From positions 36,420,011 through 36,484,010 of the forward strand of contig CM046297.1 of NCBI GenBank assembly GCA_025267735.1: 64,000 nt of DNA, given 5' to 3'. The notes under the pieces were generated by a model. It ran no database searches and was not told the origin of the DNA. It saw nothing but the letters and a program-made list of their open reading frames with translations. The stretch's first letter is position 1. The number at the start of each line of letters is the position of its first letter. The translations under genes and the position numbers were made by a program. Positions 1-13,600 of this stretch are shown here, piece by piece. The DNA is from Mactra quadrangularis (Eukaryota > Mollusca > Bivalvia > Venerida > Mactridae).

Positions 1-42
1 CTACATAGCTTTACCATCAGTGGACAGTTTTTGATTACATGA

Positions 43-160
43 CAGGTAAATGGTCACATGACTGGTAAATGATCACATGACTGGTAAATGGTCACATGAC
101 TGGTAAATGGTCACATGACTGGTAAATGGTCACATGACAGGTAAATGGTCACATGATACA
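43..160. repeat. 19-bp minisatellite, about 6 copies
   Basis: A 19-bp unit close to ggtaaatggtcacatgact is repeated head to tail with single-base variants (gatcacatg for ggtcacatg, acagg for actgg). No reading frame is maintained. A related inverted segment lies at about 450-480 (gggtcacatgatacgagaag). The rest of 160-578 shows no convincing gene. Confidence 0.9.
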
Positions 161-578
161 AGAAGACTGTTGTTAATCAAATGAACATTGTACCAACCAA
201 GAACATAAATCTCATAAAACATCAATCTGTTGGAAACTAAAGGTAGCACCAGTTTCTTGTCCCTCTTTAGAAATGTCTTGTGATCTTTGATTTTGATGAC
301 ATCTTGTACTTTTCTTCACCAGAAGTTCTCTTCTGATGTAATCACTTTAGTATTACAAGGATCCATTTTATGTCCTTTGTTGGTACAATGTTTGTAAATA
401 GCTGAGATTTGCTTCAATTATTCTGTCAGTTTCACATCCAGTGTCTCCCTCGTCATCAATCTTCTCGTATCATGTGACCCTTCACTCGTCATATGATCAA
501 AATCAGTTGAAGGTGACATGTCGACGAAATTTTAGGGCGATTCAGAGATTCCCACTCAACATTACAGATTCCTATGTA

Positions 579-783
579 GGCATAGAGGTGACATGGAGAA
601 ATATCTAAAATTTATGTGCGCACGCAATAACGTTTAAGTGGCCACGCAATAGCTGTACGTGCGCACGCAATAGCTGTACGTGCGCACACCCAACAAAATG
701 GCCGCCAATTTCGACAACTCTCATTGGTCAATTATAACGTATGCACGTAAATTTTAAATATTTCTCCATGTCACCTCTATGCC
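579..783. mobile_element. 205-bp inverted-repeat MITE
   Basis: The ends form a nearly perfect ~35-bp terminal inverted repeat starting ggcatagaggtgacatggag. The interior holds a short tandem of gtgcgcacgcaatagctgtac-like units. There is no coding capacity. A target duplication could not be defined. Confidence 0.75.
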
Positions 784-879
784 ACCGTAGATTCCTCCAG
801 TAAATCACAAAACTTTTGGATACAAATTGGCTGTCACACATTGTGATAAAATTCATTGAAACTCAAATGCACATAAGAA

Positions 880-985
880 CAGGGAATTTTTTTAAGAGAT
901 CCTGAAAGAATCCCCAGTCAAGAATCATAGGGATTCCTTGCAAGGTTTGGGATACTCGGAATCTCGGGACACTGTTAGTATCGAA
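880..985 (-). repeat. old dispersed repeat, copy 1
   Basis: Read on the minus strand, this stretch (starting tagggttcgatactaacagt, with later ggattctttcaggatc) aligns with 60482-60745. Both show the order tagggttc, cagtgt(t/c)cc, atccc, ggaatcc, ctgggga, caggatc. It is a degraded interspersed repeat of unknown class. 986-1397 shows nothing recognisable. Confidence 0.45.
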
Positions 986-1397
986 CCCTAGTGATGTCAA
1001 TTGGCTGGAAAATCCACTATCGATTAATCGGAGAAATCGGTTGGGCTCAACCAACTGACTTTCTGATTGATCGGTTGGATGCCACAATTTATAATAGCTA
1101 AATTCACGTCATTGTCTTACATAAACATGCAAAATGTACATCTACTTAAATGATTTGAATATAGTGTATTATTTCATAATTAACTTGTCTTGCTTTTTAG
1201 CTTAATATAAACAGTATGGCACCATGTCACTCACTTGAGTGAAAAAACAAACAAAATAAACTGTATTTTACATGTTTTTAAGTTTATTTAAGTCAACGGA
1301 TTGTCGCAGAAGGATTATACAGTCTCCACATTAGTTGCTTAGTTTGACAAACCCTGATATTTACCTTTGTGTTTTTTAACGTCGCATTCAACACATA

Positions 1398-1580
1398 TAT
1401 AGGTCATATACATGACGGCCAGCTCTATAGGTTTCCTGGACACTTTTTCTATCACCAGTACTTACCCTACCACGAGGCCGACAACTCATGTATAGGGTAT
1501 GACCTGCCGCGACCGGGATTCGAACCCAGATCTCCGGATTCGAAGTCAGACATGCTAACCACTACGTCACAGCCGTGGCT
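1398..1580 (-). mobile_element. tRNA-derived SINE (Arg-like head)
   Basis: On the minus strand the head reads gtagtggttagcatgtctga, then gacttcgaatccggaga and ggttcgaatcccgg. These are an A box, a tRNA-Arg(TCG)-like anticodon arm and a B box. The body carries gggtaagtactgg and gtgtccaggaaac, shared with the SINEs at 37628 and 49652. It sits 12 bp beyond the donor of the last recognised Shisa-like exon, inside the following intron. Confidence 0.8.
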
Positions 1581-1591
1581 CTGATATTTAC

Positions 1592-1699
1592 CTAACTGTG
1601 CTTTATGATGATTGTTCTCATTATGATGATGTTGTACAACATCATGTGAAGCTCTTCTACTTATAGAAGGTGTTGGAACTGCACTAGGATTTCTACTTC
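1592..1699 (-). CDS. Shisa-like gene, exon 6 (cytosolic tail)
   Basis: Acceptor ttttccag lies just above 1699; the donor G|GTAAAT is at 1592/1591. Both ends are phase 1, matching exon 5. It encodes 36 residues rich in Ser, Pro and Arg (SRNPSAVPTP), then SISRRAS, a basophilic-kinase-like RRAS site, then a His/Asn-rich run with HHH. The donor shows the protein continues. The SINE at 1398-1580 lies directly after this exon. Confidence 0.72.
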
Positions 1700-4600
1700 C
1701 TGGAAAACATAACATGGAAACATGTCATCACCCTGCTTCTTGTTATAAGCCCTATTTATGTTATATAGTAACAAGAAATGTAATTTGGAAGCCACATTAA
1801 AGCCGGATTCAAAATCAGTAACACAAACATAACAAAGGGAAATAATCCATAATTAAGCCAGGTAGAGTAGTGGTTACTTTCTAATTCTGTTCATCACATG
1901 GTATGTTATCATTGCATGAAGTTTCATAAAGATCTGACAATAAATGGCAGAGATATATGCTAAATTGAAAACTTTAACGCAATAATTTATTGTTAACAAC
2001 ACCAGACACCTGCCAAATTGCCGGTGTTTCCCAATCTATCAGCCAAATTTTTTTGTTGAAAAATCTGGCTTACAATATTCATATCAACTAGCCTGCGTAT
2101 ATGAAATTAGTACTTTCACTACCCCGATTTAATTTTGATTAGTACCTGACTTCAGGCTAGAAAGTCAAGGCATTAGGCTTGAAAAAGGACTTTAAATTAT
2201 ACTGTTCAGTTTTCCATTGTTCATTCCATCTAACCTGGAGTTGCAAGAATTTAACCGATTGGGGCGGGTCTCAGTCCCCAATGACCATAAATACATAAAG
2301 AGGCTAGATTCTATCAGTAGTAGCATATAAGATTTGCATTTTTTCTGATAAATACAGCGGAGGAACAACAAATCCAAAAGCCCGCATTATATCGTGGTAC
2401 GTATCGCGATACAATGACAGCGTATTGCAATATATATCGCGGTACGCTTCAGGCGTATCGTGACAGCCTTATCTATGAGACAACAGATGATTGTTATATA
2501 CAAGTGATATTACCTCTAGTAAAGCTTCCAGGTCTACTTCTAGCGTTGCTACGTAAACTACCCTGTCTACTGGGAGGTCGACTATTTGATCTACTATTAC
2601 GCCTTTCCTCACGTAATCCGGTGATACTGTTTACAACTGTCATATGATCTTGATAAGCTGGCTGCTCCAACCTGTTTACTGAAATAAAATAAAATATAAT
2701 ATAAAGTCATGAATCTTTAGTTATCTTACAGAAAACTGTATGTCTTTGCATAGACGTATATGTTTATAGCGAGCTGGAAGAGCAGGCCTTAACAATCTGC
2801 ATAACACATATCCGGTAGACCACGGTCGTACTGGATCTGTACTTTTTCCCTTTGAGGTCACGTCGAGATGAACTTTGTGTCGACCAATCAATGTGTAGCT
2901 TTCATCTAGACGAAAACACTATTAATCACATTTTGATTTCGTAATTCCTATTTTTAGACCAAGTTTTGCTTGCTAATTTAACCGCGGTAATATTCACAGG
3001 CTGCGATTGGGCGGCTCATTTCAAATTTCATGACGTAGACGATGTAAACAAGTTACGTATCATAACAATTTAGTCATGAATATTATGATGAGAAAAGGTC
3101 ACCTGAACGTGACCTTCGTTTGGAAAAGGCCAGATCTACATTAGCAAGTATGCGAGCGGTAAAATTGTAGATCGGGTTTTAATCAGATTGAGGCCTTAAG
3201 TGCCCACTCAATGCAAATATGTTTCTGTATGGTATGGAGGTAGGGCTCTACACCGGTATACGATTTATATGGAATACCAGTATTGTAGGTTCGATAGATA
3301 TATCAGATCGAACGTTTCAGTATTGAAAAAAATATCGATCAGCAACGGCCATACAAGTAAAATCCATGGCCTGCAAATCAGTTCATACTTTGTATCTCCC
3401 AATCAACATTCTACTCAAAGATGTCATTAATAATATTGCTTCTGTTTCTGTATGGACTGATCTGTGAACGAACAATCTCATTTGACATTCCTTTACGCAA
3501 GCATCTTACATCGGTTACTTCATATTTTGTTCTTTTCAATCAAAGGGAAGTAATTGTTGATGTAAGAATGTCCATTATATGTACTGTCTTTTTCAATTAG
3601 TCTGGCCAACAATCAGCGGCCTGTTCAGTAATGACTGTTAGCAAACATTAAGGGTACAGGACAACTCAACCTGCAGACAACTCAATCTGCGGATAATTCA
3701 AGCCAAATTTGGGACAACTCAACCAGTTAGTGAGGTATTGAATTTTCTCGGGTTGAGTTATCTTTGGGTTGATTTGTCCCGAACCTAACGTTACAGAACG
3801 TTCAAAGTTATTGAACACACTGCAGTATTTAAGTGATAGTTTAAAGTGAAAATGGTGAACCATCACGTAAGAGAGCCAAACACTGATGGAGGTGTTAAAA
3901 GTGATGTTGATGACCATTCAGTTTCTTCCGTCAACAGAAGCTTTCAATGGAATAAACGAATGAAAGTTTATAGAGACAAGCCAAAACATTCTTATCATTA
4001 AAATTTTGCTTTTTGAAAAATCGGTATAGACTTTTATATTTGTGCACATTAGCTGCTTAATATTTGGTTGCTCAATGGTCAGACCACTTCTGTAGCTTAT
4101 AAATGGGTAATTTCAACCTCAGGGGACATCCTGTCAGCAGAAAGATCATGTCTAAACACAGATTCAATGTTATTTCTTAAAAACATGCAAACCTCATATA
4201 CTTTAACATTTAATTTTATAAGACATTTGCATTTAGTAGTATGATTACAATTAAAATAAATGAATAAAACAACTCTGTTTTGTTGCTTTATATAAACAAT
4301 CTATATATTATTACAATATCATATGATATATCGAATATCGATCATTTTGTATCGATTTGAATATCGTAATTCGTATTGACCATTCTGACCGATATAGAGC
4401 CCTATATGGAGGTTTTACAATTCAGCAGAAGTTGATTTTGTTTCTAAGCACTGTCATCGAAACTAATGGTGTGTTAGTGATTCGGCTGTAAAGAATTCAT
4501 AAATAAATAAAGGGAAAATAGGCAGATTCAGAGGGGGGGGGGGTCAGGGGCTAGGGGGTCCCCGACCCCACAGAATTAGGAAAATATTGCATTTTTTCTG

Positions 4601-7600
4601 CAAAATGTGTATTATGTGGTTGTGGCTCAAAAGTTCAGACCCCCCCTAGAAAAGTTCGGACCCCCCCCCCCTAGAAAAAAATCCTGGATCCTCCCCTGGG
4701 GGAATTACACATGGGGGGAACACTCTTTTTTGGGGGTGGGTCTTCTTTCGGCTACAAGACTGTGGAACCACCTGCTCAAACAACATTGACCAGTGTACAT
4801 GGTTTAACAGAATTAATAACTTTTTGACTTCTAACCTGTGGGACAATACCAGACTCTGAGAGAGGAGTCTTGGCTCTTGCCCAGGGCCAGATATTGGAAG
4901 GGGTTGAATGCGACCTCAATTCGGCTCCAAAACGGCCTGAAAGAGGCACTGGACCACTTTGAATGATGACATGACAGTTAAATAAAGGTAAACAATTAGA
5001 TTCCACCTAAAAAGAAACACTGACACCAATGCAAACTGAAAGTAACAACAGAAAGCGTTTGTTTACTTACATGCTTGAGTGATCCGCGTTTTTGACTGTG
5101 TCTTGTTTTTATACGAAAAAACACTTCATATTTTAACCGATGAAATGTAACTGAATTTTAATTTTTTAAATTTTAGTTAAAAACTCATAATTTTATTGGC
5201 TATCTTAATACAAAAATCTTTTAAAATTATAGTGCTGCATTTATCTTTACTTTTTACCCGTAGAAAAATAAAAATAGTTGGATGTCGAAGTAGTGCTTTA
5301 TTTTAAGAACATGTTATTTTGTAGACAGCAGCAATGACGTCATTGAAAAGCGCTGTGGGTGATTTTATTTTGACACCGAAACTAGTAACCGATCAAAGTA
5401 ACTTAGGGCATTATTTTTTTAAATTTCTTCATTTCATAACTTAGAACTTAAAAAAAGTGTCTATTGTGATAAGACATATTTATTTTGAATTGTTTCTTAC
5501 TCTTTAGCGTTTAATTCGCCGAGGAAAATGATAAATATCAATTCTGTAAATTGCACTTTTTTTCTAAGAATTTGTTCTATTTCAATACTTTTTATATTTG
5601 AGTTCTATGCGGTGCGTAATATTCATTATAACGTGATTTTTTAAATAAATACCGAAATATGTAAAATGAAGTAACACAGCGTAAAATGCACTAATTTAGC
5701 CTATGGGCCTATATATTTTTTTCGTAATTTTACAAGTTATTTTCATTACAGTTAGCTGTATTTGTATTAATATTAATATTTGTTGTATTCTTTTTGTAGA
5801 AATTACTTTATAATGTGCTAAATATTTTTCAAAATGAATAATTGCATCTGTTTCGTTTTGATGAAATATATTGTCGGCGTGCCAACATATTTTAAGCAAA
5901 ACATTTTCATGAATGTTTTGCACTGATCTTCTTTAAATATTTCAGACCAGTATGTCAGAGTTGTATATTTAATATAATATGAACTTAGGTGCTACCTATG
6001 GCGCGGAAAACAGACTTACATGTATTATTTAAAAATAATAAAATAAGATTGTTACTTTGGCAAAATAAAATAAAGAAAAGTGATTCGGCGCTGTGAAGGA
6101 TTTATTTTGTTTGAGGGCCTATTAATTAGATAAGCTAGGGGAGATAACTGTGTAATTTATTGCATTCAGAAAAATCAGACAACATTTCATTCTTTTATGT
6201 CGGAATCATATATCAATTCTGAAAGAAATGTATTGTACATATTTATTTATCTTATGAATAGAGATGAAGATAAAAAAGCCTCGATAAAATATTCATTTAT
6301 GAAGATAGAAATGTTTTCCTCTTTCCGTAACGTCAAGTTACGCAAACGTGCCGGTTTTATCATGAAGGTCTCTTAGCGACGTCACGAACGGTGCGTTGGT
6401 AAGTATTTCCAATGTAAAAAGTCATGAAAAATACTTTAATGAGGAAACGAACGAATAAAACGACCAAATATATTTTGGATTGTTATCTTGGAATAAGCAT
6501 CGTAAAAAAGCACATTTGAAATTATTTTGTAAGCGGAAAAGGCCACGAGTAAGCTGCCAATATTTTTACCCAATGAAAAGCCGCCAGTTGCTTCATTTAT
6601 TGATCCGAATTGTTGAACGCTTGTTGTGCAATTTTCTATAGAGCGTCTTTAATCTTGATTAGCAGATGTTTGATTAAGCGTCTAATAAAATTGATGAAAA
6701 TGGCGGCCCTCATATACTGGAGACGTTTTTCAAACTCATAGGACTATATATTTTTCTTTAATTTTATCGTTTTTTTCAATTTTAAAGAATTAACGTACGT
6801 CATACACGTTGTCTAAAAGCGCTCAAAGCCCTCGCAGGCCTTCGGCCCCGCTCGGGTTTTCCGCGTATAAATGTCACACTACCTACCTGTTTACAATATG
6901 GGGAAAAAGGATACAATGTATGTTAGGGACCGGATAGCTTAGTCGGTAAAGCTATTACCTTGTAAGCAGGGGGTACCAGGTTAGTGTCCCGTTAAAATTG
7001 CATATTTTTCTCACAAGGGCATGAATTATGATCAAAACATAATATTTTGAAAGTCAACTTAACTGAATTTTGAGTGTACGGTACTAAACAAGGAATTAAT
7101 ATGAACTTAGGCGCTACCTATGGCGCGGAAAACAGACTTACATGTATTACTTAAAAATAATAAAATAAGATTGTTATTTTGGCAAAATAAAATAAAGAAA
7201 AGATGGATCATTTCTGTTTTAAACATTCGTTCACTTCTTCTCTGCACTCTCTGCACAATATACTAACATACCTAACCCCTTGCACCATCTTTTATTTCCC
7301 CAGTACTAAGCTGGGTCTGTAGATTTTGGTATTCTTTTATCTTTACTAACATCCTGGCGCGCAACCCTGTCTATAACCCTCAATTGAGTGGTTGACAGTA
7401 ATAACGAGATAGATAGATAGATAGATATTCGGCGCTGTGAAGGATTTATTTTGTTTGAGGGCCTATTAATTAGATAAGCTAGGGGAGATAACTGCGTAAT
7501 TTATTGCATTCAGAAAAATCAGACAACATTTCATTCTTTTATGTCGGAATCATATTTCAATTCTGAAAGAAATGTATTGTACATATTTATTTATCTTATG

Positions 7601-10600
7601 AATAGAGATGAAGATAAAAAAGCCTCGATAAAACATTCATTTATGAAGATAGAAATGTTTTCCTCTTTCCGTAACGTTAAGTTACGGAAACGTGCCGGTT
7701 TTATCATGAACGTCTCTTAGCGACGTCACGAACGGTGCGTTGGTAAGTATTTCCAATGTAAAAAGTCATAAAAAATACTTTAATGAGGAAACGAACGAAT
7801 AAAACGACCAAATATATTTTGGATTGTTATCTTGGAATAAGCATCGTAAAAAAGCACATTTGAAATTAGTTTGTAAGCGGAAAAGGCCACGAGTAAGCTG
7901 CCAATATTTTTATCCAATGAAAAGCCGCCAGTTGCTTCATTTATTGATCCGAATCGTTGAATGCTTGTTGTGCAATTTTCTATAGAGCGTCTTTAATCTT
8001 GATTAGCAGATGTTTGATTAAGCGTGTAATAAAATTGATGAAAATGGCGGCCCCCATATATACTGGAGACGTTTTTCAAACTCATAGGACTATATATTTT
8101 TCATTAATTTTATCGTTTTTTTCAATTTTAAAGAATTAACGTACGTCATACACGTTGTCTAAAAGCGCTCAAAGCCCTCGCGGGCCTTCGGCCCCGCTCG
8201 GGTTTTCCGCGTAATATGAAATTAGGTGCTACCTAGGCGCGGAAAACACACTTATTTGTATTACTTAAAATAAGTTAAAAATTAAAAAAAAAAAGATTGT
8301 GACTTTGGCAAAATAAAATTAAAGATATTCGGCGCTGTGAAGGATTTATTTTGTTTGAGGGCCTATTAATTAGATAAGCTAGGGGAGATAACTGCGTAAT
8401 TTATTGCATTCAGAAAAATTTGACAACATGTCATTCTTTTACGTCAGAATCATATCTAAATTCTAAAAGAAATGTATTGTACATATTTATTTATCTTATA
8501 AATAGAGATGAAGGTAAAAAAGCCTCGATAAATCATTCATTTTTTAGAATGGAAATGTTTTCCTCTTTAAACAATGCCCGGTAACGTTACGTTACGGTAA
8601 CGTGCCGGTTTTATCATGAATGTCTCTTAGCGACGTCACGAACGGTGCGTTGGTAAGTATTTCCGAGGTAAAAAGTCATAAATAAATATTTTAATGAGGA
8701 AATGAACGAATAAAACGACCAAATATATTTTGAACTGTTATCATGGAAAAAACATCGTAAATAAGCACGTTTGAAAATATTTTGTAAGCGGTCACGAGGA
8801 AGCTGCAAATATTTTTATCCAATGAAAAGCCGCCAGTAGCTTCATTCATTGATCCGTATCGTTGAACGCTTGTAGTGCAATTTTCTTTAGAGCGTCTTTA
8901 ATCTTGATTCACAGATGTTTGATTAAGCGTCTGATAAAATTGATGAAAATGGCTGCGCCCATGGTCTGGAGATGTTTTTCAAACTCATAGGTATATCATT
9001 TTTTCATTGATTTTATCAGTTTTTTCAATTTTAAAGAATTAACGTACGTCATACACGTTATCTAAAAGCGCTCAAAACCCGCTCGGGTTTTCCGCGTATA
9101 AGAAATTTAATTATATGAAAGCAAAACGTTAAAAGGACGAAAAAATATAAGCAACATAACCAATGCAACAATTGCATAAGAAATAAAGACAAAGCCTATT
9201 TTGAAAGATTAATTCTTCAAATCTATCACAAGAATTAGACTTGCAACCAAAGTTTTTTTCCAGTGCTTTCTATTTTTTTTATTTTAAGAGATCGTTTTAA
9301 TTTTCATACTTATAAATCTATGACAGGAAAAATTTCGAACCAAAATGGAAACATTTCAAGCTTTTAATCTGTAAAAAGCCTTGCATTAAAGAACATCAGT
9401 GGATCAATGCAAAGCTAGTACAGCTACACGTTAATAAAGACGGATGTAAACTAGATTTGCTCTGACACATTGGCAATTTGGCATGTCTTCATTTCTAAGA
9501 AAAAAATCTTTTAATTAGTAAAAACGAATCGAGTCATATTGATAATTGATGCCAACATCCGGACTTTATTAATTAAACGAGGTTAATAAAGGGTCAATGT
9601 ACATGTATATGTTTAATATCCGGGATTTACAAACCGATCACATTGCCGTCGAGATAACGATTCAAGATATATATATAATAATAATTATATGTCCTTTAAT
9701 TAGATGATTGAAAAATCTGCTTATTCCACGTTGTAAGAATAGGAAAACTTAAGAAAACTGAGTTTATTATTTTAGTCCACATTCTTACATCAAGGCATTC
9801 TCGTTCCCAGAGTCTTGTAGGATTCTCGATACTAGATCGAGAATCTTGATAACCTCGGGGTACGAGCATGGGATCAAAGGTACTAACTATATAGAATAAA
9901 GTTTCTTGCTCAAGGAAACAACAGGCTGAGTTTAGGGTAGATAGAAAGATTTATTTCGGCATATTACACATAAAATGGTACAAGAAATTAAAGCATATGA
10001 ATAAAAAATGATATGCACACCAACGCCAAGGATAACACAAGAAAGGGAAAACGCTTGTTTCCATTGTGGTCCTAATGGATTTATTGACAAATGCAGAGAT
10101 ATTTGGTAAGTAGGTCCTTACAGTTGGAATCCTCGGATTTTATCATTGAATTTCTATGTAAGAATAACAAAATATTTCATTTAATATCTTTTTTGTTAAT
10201 GAAAATATTTACATAAGTGATAAAATTTACATAGTTTTTGCCCTAAAATACTAAGCTTGAATTTGAAACAAATTAAATGATTAACAAAAAAGTTATATAA
10301 GATTAATTATGGCAAACTGACATTGAAAAGTAAGGGTAAAATCCGAGTAATCCAACTAATTGGACCTACTTATTTGAAGAGTATACAATGGGAAATAACT
10401 GACTACGGTCCCCTATTATCATGATTTCAGTATAAAATAGCGATTGTTTTCCACTTTCCAACAGTATTGCATAACAGCCACGTATAAGCACCAAAATGTC
10501 GAATGTTTTCCCCTATCAAACCGTACTGCATAACAGCCACGTATATACACCTTGAAATAATTGTTTATTCATGAACTTAGACAGTGAAAACGATGTGATA

Positions 10601-13600
10601 ATTTCTCAGTAAATCCTCAGTCAATTAACACTACCAAACCAATGTTCATCAGTGACCATTCCCTAGTTTAAAATAACTTTTCTAGCGAGTAGTTATCACT
10701 TCATCGGATAATTTTCACTAGCTGGGTGGTCAATAAAATTGTACGCACGATAAACAAGATGTGGACGATATTTTACTGATGTTAATACACATAACAAAAT
10801 CAACGACTGCAATGTATACATCTATATCTTACGATATTTTCAATTCCTTTTTCACTATGTAAGCCTTCTACATAGGTTTTATAAAAAATATGATTACCAT
10901 TCACTTTGAAATGCTTTTTAGTTTTGCTTATTTTTTTCTTATGGTAGTAGAGAAAGTGTTACTTTTTCACAAGAAAACAATTCCAAATTATATGTATGTT
11001 CTATGGACGGACGTAAAGCCTTTGATACTGTATGGCATAATGGGCTATTCTACAAACTTATGACCGAAACTTTAATTGATACAACCTCCCTTATAGCCAT
11101 ACGTGAAATGTATACAAATATGACTAGTTGTGTAAAATTCGATGGTATATATTCTGAATGGTTTAATATTTTACAAGGTACCAGGCAGGGTGGTAAAAGT
11201 TCACCGTTACTCTATTTACTATTTATAAACGGACTCATCAAAGAACTAGAGAAATGTAAATTTGGATTTTGTATGTACAACACTCAGTTATCTTCCCCTA
11301 CTGTTGCTGATGACATGGTATTAATTTCATTTTCAAAAAAGGGTATTGATGAAATGTTAAGTATATGTGACACGTATGCAAAACGTTGGCGCTATTATTA
11401 CAACGCTGAAAAATGTTCTATTGTTATATTCAATGAACATGGTTCTATTGATTATAACCGACATTTTTATATTGGAAATAAAACAATTAATACGGCCAAA
11501 GATTATACACATCTTGGAATATTATGTGATTCTTTCTTGTCAACAAGTAGTGTAGTAAGCAAAGCTTGTATTAAAATTAGAGGATCGTTCCTAAATATTT
11601 GTAATAGTGGTATCTACCCAGATGGTATTAATCCTCTATCTTCGAGAACTATTTATAATTCAGTTGTTTTACCTAAAGGCCTGTACGGTTGTGAGCTGTG
11701 GGGAAATATTTCATCATCCCAACTACTTACTCTCGAGAGAACTCATAGGTTCTGTGTTAAATACATGCAATCATTGAAACGTTATACTTCAACTGATTTT
11801 TCACTATGTGCTATTGATATGACACCTATAGAAACAATAATAGATTACAGGAAATTACAGTTTTTTGGTCAATTATGTAGACTTCCAAACATATATTTGG
11901 CTAAAACAATATTTAATGATAGAATTGTTCGATTTTCAAGTTTTGACAATCAACGTAATGGTTTTATACCGGAAGCTAACAGAATTTTAAAGAAATATAA
12001 TATGGACTATTTTTTTCGAACAGTATGTTACAACTGGAAATTTTCCATCTAAAGCAACGTGGAAACAAATATTACATGTTAATGTTATAAAACCCGTTAA
12101 ACGTGGGTCTTTTGAACGTTTATGTGACGATAGTTCTCTATCTTATTTATCACAGACTTATTTACGTGATAATCTACCAAGCATTATTTGGCCGGTGGCG
12201 AAGTCTAATCCTCAATACTTATTTACCTGTAAAACGCTTTGTGCAATTATCGGGTCATTGTATGACGATGATTTTCGACAAATTTGTTCAAAATGCTCTT
12301 TGGTAGTTAATAAAATAATTATACACAAACTTTGTTTCTGTACTAAGAATTCACAATTGCGCGTTAAGTTGTGGGATGAGTTTATAAACTCTTGTGGAAT
12401 TAGTTCATATATTGAACTTATCAAACATTCGCCAAGTGCTCAGTGTGTATCTCTCTTGTGTTCAGTATTAAAATATGATACTTCAGACAAAAGTATAAAC
12501 TTTAACCTTGCATTAATTATGCAAAAAATGTGCATTTAAAAATAAACATATACGTATAATAGTGTATATTATGTTTATACATTGGTTCATTCACTCTGGC
12601 TATTGTGAGTTAATATGAATTATTAAAACCTGTCTTCCCCTGTAGATTGTCTAACTTGTTTCGTTTCGAAGTTAGGCAATCAAACACGGGGGATTGCAAG
12701 TTAATAGATTGTTCAATGCAATTTATGTGATTTATGTATATATGTTATATTTCTGACTTGTACATGTTTGTTCTTTGTTAATCTTCAAATATTGGAGGAA
12801 ATAAAGTTTGTATATGTAGTTGAGACTACTAATGTAGCTTAAGATCTATGTTATAGGAAAGAATTACATTGACTTTAGTGTTGGAGGTTTTGTGATATGA
12901 GATGCTGAATCTTATAAATGTGATGCATTCAAGAAATTGGTTTCCACTTTATCATCAACCATATCAAATATTTAACAAATAACATATGGCCATGAGGGCA
13001 ATATGCAAGTTTACGGACTGGTTGGTCAGATTGAGGAAGGTATATGGCCCAAAGCGCAGAGGTAAATTACGCTCACGGACTGTTTTGACAAAAAATGCCT
13101 TATTCACCGATCCGCCATTTTCAGTCCTATTTTACATCATCTAGGGTCAAATTTTCGGTCAAAATTGCTACATATTTTTGTCAAAAACTTGCATGGAAGA
13201 GACGTACAAAAATATAAATCAAGTTTTTTAAACTCTGGATTAGTTTGTACAGTCTGTTTCAGTCAGTTATAGACAGTGGCGACTGTGAATATTCTAAGTA
13301 GCACTTCGTTGCAAATCCCTATGTATAAATCCCTGAAAATACTTACGTTCTAATTGTTACTGGACAAATGACGATATTGGCGGACTCGGTCCACTGGCTA
13401 CATTTGAAGACTGGATATATCATATCAATCAAATAGTGTGCTAAAACTACATGCGCCAGTCCCATTCCATTAAATTGTGTGTATTCTCGTACCCAGAGTC
13501 TAGAAGGACTCTCGAGTTAGATCGAGAATCTTGATAACCTCGGGGTACGAGGATGATTGCGTGCTATCAATACTTGTATTTTAATAACACAGCAATTATT

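Noticed and set aside
418..519. Possible last exon of the Shisa-like gene (minus strand, open to a TAA)
   Set aside because: The frame fits only if a weak AG (tgaag|ggtcac) is used, there is no pyrimidine tract, and part of the sequence resembles the minisatellite region at 147-170, suggesting repeat DNA.
4607..5006. Overlapping short open frames on both strands
   Set aside because: Partly within the G/C-tract MITE; no family match, no splice-site pairs, and frames conflict with each other.
5060..5125. TATA-like box followed by a donor on the minus strand (alternative promoter)
   Set aside because: Suggestive spacing only; no downstream exon with a compatible acceptor could be identified.
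6920..6995. Functional tRNA gene
   Set aside because: B box and aminoacyl stem are damaged and the sequence sits between transposon copies; the same applies to the other tRNA-like heads in the window.
13340..13425. Candidate minus-strand exon before a gtaagtat donor
   Set aside because: Open only from one acceptor, leaves in phase 2 while the next exon needs phase 1, and has no similarity to the gene.
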